DNA from: Halalkalicoccus sp. NIPERK01
Lineage (GTDB): Archaea > Halobacteriota > Halobacteria > Halobacteriales > Halalkalicoccaceae
Direction: 5' to 3'
NCBI RefSeq assembly: GCF_030287405.1
Contig: NZ_JASVVV010000001.1
Location: 788,403 to 852,402, forward strand
DNA length: 64,000 nt
Under the pieces are notes generated by a model that did not search any database, was not told the origin of the DNA, and saw nothing but the letters and a program-made list of their open reading frames with translations. The position numbers and the translations under genes were made by a program. Numbering within the stretch: position 1 is the stretch's first letter; each line of letters starts with the position of its first letter. Below, piece by piece: positions 60,970 to 64,000 of the stretch.

Positions 60970-61257
60970 TTATCCCGGAGCCAAAGAGGGAGGTGTGAGG
61001 ACTCCCGCACTCATCGTTGCTCGACCGCGACCGTTCGCCCGAGCGGGTGACTCCGTGATCTCACCGGCCGGCGGCGGTATGTTCCCCGTTTTCTGGAAGG
61101 TCCCGGCCTCGAACACGTCTCGGAACGTCTCGATCGCGCCGCGGGTGGGTCCATATCGGACGGATTGTGACCGCCGTTCGATGTAGTAGAACGGACGAGC
61201 ACTGCTCGCCGTTCGCCGGGAATTAGCCACCTCCTCGTCGAGGATAGGCCGACCCAT
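60970..61257 (-). CDS. hypothetical protein
   Basis: A 95-residue frame from the ATG at 61257, beginning MGRPILDEEVANSRRTASS and ending SLAPG. Codon use is GC-biased in third positions (ETFRDVFEAGTFQKTG region), as for real genes here. A TATATC box lies about 25 bases upstream on the - strand (61283-61276). No family or domain is recognised. Confidence 0.4.
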   Translation of the reverse strand: MGRPILDEEVANSRRTASSARPFYYIERRSQSVRYGPTRGAIETFRDVFEAGTFQKTGNIPPPAGEITESPARANGRGRATMSAGVLTPPSLAPG

Positions 61258-61515
61258 ACGACCGGTTAGTGTCTGTATATCTATATGAACGCCGGATGTA
61301 GCAGTATCCGCTGGCAGACTGCCAGCACGGTGTGGGGGCGTGGTACGCAGGTTGCCACCACTCGCCGCCCACCCCCGCTTGGTCCGCCTGAACACGCGGC
61401 ACAGTCTCCTGTCCGGGGCGAGAGTCGACTCGCCCCCATCCACCGTCCGTAGAACGCTCGAGAGGACACGCTTCGAACGGGAACCGTGGTCAACCGAGAA
61501 GACGATCGGATCGGT

Positions 61516-61605
61516 CTACTGCGAGCGGGGAACGAAGAGCCACTCGGTCACGAACAGCGCGACCGCCAGCGGCACGACCAGCGTGATGATCAACATCGAT
61601 GACAC
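61516..61605 (-). CDS. 29-residue membrane micro-protein
   Basis: From the GTG at 61605 the frame reads 29 codons to a TAG, with a single hydrophobic helix (MLIITLVVPLAVALFV, then TEWLFVPRSQ). GGAGGTGA (61619-61612) lies six bases before the GTG, a near-perfect Shine-Dalgarno, and TTTTTATAG on the - strand (about 61647-61639) is the TATA box about 25 bases further up. An internal ATG at 61596 is also possible. It resembles subunit or regulator peptides of membrane complexes in size, but no partner lies beside it. Confidence 0.6.
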   Translation of the reverse strand: MSSMLIITLVVPLAVALFVTEWLFVPRSQ

Positions 61606-61785
61606 ACGTATTCACCTCCAAAATACGATACGACGAGATGCTATAAAAATATATTTATTTTCATATGTGAACTAAAGTATGGTTCTCTGCCCACGGCCGG
61701 TTCGAATTCGAATGACCCGGAGGGCGGGCCCCGTCGTCGTGGAACGGGTCGTTCGCGTCCGCTGGTGACACGCGACGGAAGGGGC

Positions 61786-61855
61786 GGGATTCGAACTCGT
61801 CCGGACGGTTTCGCTCGCTCACGCTCACGGACTGCGTCCGGTCTGCTCGAATCCC
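61786..61855. repeat. inverted repeat resembling two opposed tRNA T-arms
   Basis: GGGATTCGA (61786-61794) pairs with TCGAATCCC (61847-61855), and inside it CCGGACG (61801-61807) pairs with CGTCCGG (61835-61841). Each outer arm matches the T-arm consensus TTCGAATCCC of tRNA. No full cloverleaf can be drawn. It lies between the small frames and the amidohydrolase gene. Confidence 0.55.
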
Positions 61856-61963
61856 TTTTCCCCTTAGCGGCGCTCACGAACGTGTTCGCGCCGCTGGAGG
61901 ATATTTGTGGACAAGAAACCAGGGGTCGGTTGGTATATAGGTTGCGCCCCCGGATGATTCGTC

Positions 61964-63256
61964 ATGCTCCTTAGTGGTACGGTCGTCGTCGACGCCTCGA
62001 CGGTCGTCGAAGACGGCGGGGTCGTCATCGATGGCGACGAAATCATCGCCGTCGGCCAGGCGGCCGACCTCGCCGATCGGTATCCCGACCACGTGCGTCG
62101 ATCGTACGACGTGCTCGTGCCGGGACTCGTCGGCGCGCACGTCCACTCGGTTCAGAGCCTCGGGCGCGGCATCGCCGACGACACCGCGCTGCTCGAGTGG
62201 CTCTACGAGTACGTCCTCCCGATGGAGGCGAACATGGGCCCCGAGGCGATGGAGGTCGCGGCGCTGCTGGGCTACCTCGAACTCGTCGAGAGCGGCGTCA
62301 CGACCTGTATCGACCACCTCTCGGTCGCCCACGCGGACCGGGCGTTCGAGGCCGCCCGCGCGGTCGGGATTCGGGGGCTGCTCGGCAAGGTGCTGATGGA
62401 TAAGGACGCTCCCGAGGGCCTGCGCGAGGACACCGACGCCGCACTCGCCGAGAGCGAGCGACTCGCCCGTCGCTACGACGGCGCGAACGGCGGCCGGATC
62501 CGCTACGCCGTCACCCCCCGGTTCGCGCTCTCCTGTACCGAAGCGTGTCTCCGCGGAGTACGCGACCTCGCCGACGAGTACGGGCTTCGGATCCACGTCC
62601 ACGCCAGCGAGAACCGCGAGGAGTGCGCGGCGGTGCGCGAGGAGACGGGAATGGAGAACGTCGAGTGGCTCGACGAGGTCGGCCTCACCGGCGAGGACTG
62701 CGTACTCGCTCACTGCGTCCACACGAGCGAGCGCGAACGCGGGATCCTCGCCGAGACCGGCACCCACGTCGTCCACTGCCCCTCCTCGAACATGAAACTC
62801 GCGAGCGGGGTCGCCCCCGTCGAGACGTACCTCGATCGGGGGATCAACGTCGCGCTCGGCAACGACGGGCCGCCGTGTAACAACACCCTCGATCCGTACA
62901 CCGAGATGCGTCAGGCGAGTCTATTGGGGAAAGTCGACGCGCTCGATCCGACCGCCCTTCCCGCGAGACGCGTCTTCGAGATGGCGACGGCGAACGGCGC
63001 TCGTGCGGCGGGGTTCGACCGGATCGGCGAACTCCGGGAGGGGTGGCGCGCCGACGTCGTCGGCCTCTCGACCGACCTGACGCGGGCGACGCCGATCCAC
63101 GACCTGCTCTCGCACCTCGTGTTCGCCGCCCACGGCGACGACGTGCGCTTTACGATGGTCGACGGGGAGGTGCTGTACGACGACGGCGAGCCGACGACCG
63201 TCGACGCGGACGCGGTGAGAGAACGGGCCGCCGAGTTGGCGGAGACGGTCGTCTAG
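61964..63256 (+). CDS. amidohydrolase (5'-deoxyadenosine / MTA / S-adenosylhomocysteine deaminase type)
   Basis: A 430-residue metal-dependent deaminase. Metal ligands are HVHS (59-62), HVHASEN (~205-211), AHCVHTS (~233-239) and the NDGPPCNN loop (~297-304). Its closest known families are MTA/SAH deaminase and DadD, which clear by-products of S-adenosylmethionine enzymes. A TATATAG box (61934-61940) lies 24-30 bases before the ATG. Which adenosine derivative is used cannot be told by eye. It converges with sdhA. Confidence 0.88.
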   Translation: MLLSGTVVVDASTVVEDGGVVIDGDEIIAVGQAADLADRYPDHVRRSYDVLVPGLVGAHVHSVQSLGRGIADDTALLEWLYEYVLPMEANMGPEAMEVAALLGYLELVESGVTTCIDHLSVAHADRAFEAARAVGIRGLLGKVLMDKDAPEGLREDTDAALAESERLARRYDGANGGRIRYAVTPRFALSCTEACLRGVRDLADEYGLRIHVHASENREECAAVREETGMENVEWLDEVGLTGEDCVLAHCVHTSERERGILAETGTHVVHCPSSNMKLASGVAPVETYLDRGINVALGNDGPPCNNTLDPYTEMRQASLLGKVDALDPTALPARRVFEMATANGARAAGFDRIGELREGWRADVVGLSTDLTRATPIHDLLSHLVFAAHGDDVRFTMVDGEVLYDDGEPTTVDADAVRERAAELAETVV

Positions 63257-63260
63257 ACGG

Positions 63261-64000
63261 TCAGTAGCTCCTGATCTTCGGCTCGTAGGTCTTCTCCTCG
63301 CCCTCGAGGATCACCGGCTTGTACCAGAGTTCGGGCGTGCCGTCGTTCCACGACAGCAGCGTGTGTTTGAGCCACTTCTCGTCGCGACGCTCCTGGTACT
63401 CCTGGCGCCAGTGTGCGCCGCGGAACTCGTCGCGGGCGAGCGCGCCCAGGGTGATGGCCTCGGCTGTGTCGATCAGGTTGCGCATCTCGATGGTCTGCTG
63501 GAGGTCGGTGTTGAAGGTACGGGAGGGATCGGCGACGTAGACGTCCTGGTACTGTTCTCGCACCTCTCGGATGTCCCGAAGCGCCTGCTTGAGCCCCGCC
63601 TCGGTCCGGAAGACGTTGACGTTCCGCGTCATCGTCTTCTGGAGCTTCTCGCGGAGTTCGGCCTGCTGGACGCCCTCGTCTTTCTCCATCAGGTGCTCGA
63701 TCCGCCGGTTCTCGGCCTCGACGGCCCGTTCGACGATCTCCACGGGTTCGGGGATGACGCTCGCGCCCTCGCCGCGGGGGTCGCCCCCGTCCGTGACGGC
63801 CTCGTCGTCCGTATCCGTGTGGATCGCGCCGGGTGCGACCGGCGTGTCGACCTCGCCGATCTCGGTGTCCTCGGTCCGGCCGGTCTCGATGATCGCCTCG
63901 CCGAGGTCCGTCCCGGCGGCGTGCCGCCCCGCGCGTGCGCCGAAAACGATGAGTTCGGGCAAGGCGTTCCCGCCGAGCCTGTTGGAGCCGTGAACCGACA
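63261..64000 (-). CDS. sdhA: succinate dehydrogenase/fumarate reductase flavoprotein subunit, partial
   Basis: The C-terminal ~245 residues of SdhA, complex II. Beyond the open frame upstream, the sequence reads SVHGSNRLGGNALPELIVFGARAG, the FAD-proximal motif with the catalytic region. It continues through EIVERAVEAENRRIEHL and the C-terminal helical domain (QQTIEMRNLIDTAEAITLGALARDEFRGAHWR). The 5-prime part lies beyond the right edge. A ~45-residue acidic insertion (VDTPVAPGAIHTDTDDEAVTDGG) interrupts the helix-start region. Confidence 0.95.
   Translation of the reverse strand, partial: SVHGSNRLGGNALPELIVFGARAGRHAAGTDLGEAIIETGRTEDTEIGEVDTPVAPGAIHTDTDDEAVTDGGDPRGEGASVIPEPVEIVERAVEAENRRIEHLMEKDEGVQQAELREKLQKTMTRNVNVFRTEAGLKQALRDIREVREQYQDVYVADPSRTFNTDLQQTIEMRNLIDTAEAITLGALARDEFRGAHWRQEYQERRDEKWLKHTLLSWNDGTPELWYKPVILEGEEKTYEPKIRSY

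Noticed and set aside
61786-61855. tRNA gene on either strand
   Set aside because: Only T-arm-like pieces are present. No acceptor stem, D-arm or anticodon stem can be formed.

Overview
The window is chromosomal DNA from a haloarchaeon (class Halobacteria). The evidence is high GC with strongly GC-biased third codon positions, very acidic proteins, archaeal ribosomal protein and RNA polymerase operons (S13-S4-S11-RpoD, L18e-L13-S9-RpoN-RpoK-enolase-S2, L7Ae-S28e-L24e-Ndk), a mevalonate pathway with isopentenyl phosphate kinase, a split methionine synthase, and many leaderless genes with a TATA box about 27 bases before the start codon. I cannot name the genus from the sequence. No rRNA, CRISPR array or recognisable transposase is present.

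Layout. 1-3.6 kb: rpoF (cut by the window edge), a DUF655 protein, rsmA, an MscS channel and a HemK2-like methyltransferase in one tight + strand cluster. 3.6-7.5 kb: a two-gene methionine synthase operon bridged by a micro-ORF, a PfkB sugar kinase and a conserved protein with a damaged 3-prime end. 7.5-9.15 kb: the - strand rpl7ae-rps28e-rpl24e-ndk operon with a long leader. 9.4-13.2 kb: an MFS transporter, a 108-bp inverted-repeat element, tRNA cytidine acetyltransferase TmcA and a small zinc-finger-like protein. 13.2-19.3 kb (- strand): gltX, idsA, rnj, ipk and mvk. 19.4-38.9 kb: a surface-polysaccharide island. 38.9-45.2 kb (- strand): the ribosomal/RNA polymerase/enolase superoperon with tRNA-Leu and tRNA-Ser. 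45.3-64 kb: mixed housekeeping genes (class III aminotransferase, moaA, mrp, UDG-like, udk, CBS, GNAT, amidohydrolase, sdhA), secreted proteins, two more tRNAs, an AT-rich frameshifted gene and intergenic regions full of hairpins.

The main accessory feature is the 19.4-38.9 kb island. It separates rps2 from mvk, which are usually near neighbours in haloarchaea. It encodes two nucleotide-sugar epimerases, two GT4 and two GT2 glycosyltransferases, a flippase, two polysaccharide deacetylases, two FemAB-like transferases, a phosphotransferase-fold kinase, a beta-helix protein and large membrane proteins (DUF1616- and DUF2206-like). No AglB oligosaccharyltransferase is present, so I read it as a lipid-linked or secreted glycan assembly locus rather than the core N-glycosylation cluster.

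The most interesting sub-system is the overlapping operon at 36.0-33.5 kb: a polysaccharide deacetylase, a FemAB-like transferase and a membrane-anchored protein whose C-terminus resembles the DHHA1 domain of alanyl-tRNA synthetase. FemAB enzymes use aminoacyl-tRNA, so this operon suggests tRNA-dependent aminoacylation of an archaeal surface glycan. That function is inference. Other new-looking signals are a pair of related ~109-bp elements with 14-bp terminal inverted repeats, clusters of three-base-loop hairpins, a repeated tRNA-Ser 3-prime end, and a 29-codon membrane micro-ORF with TATA box and Shine-Dalgarno.
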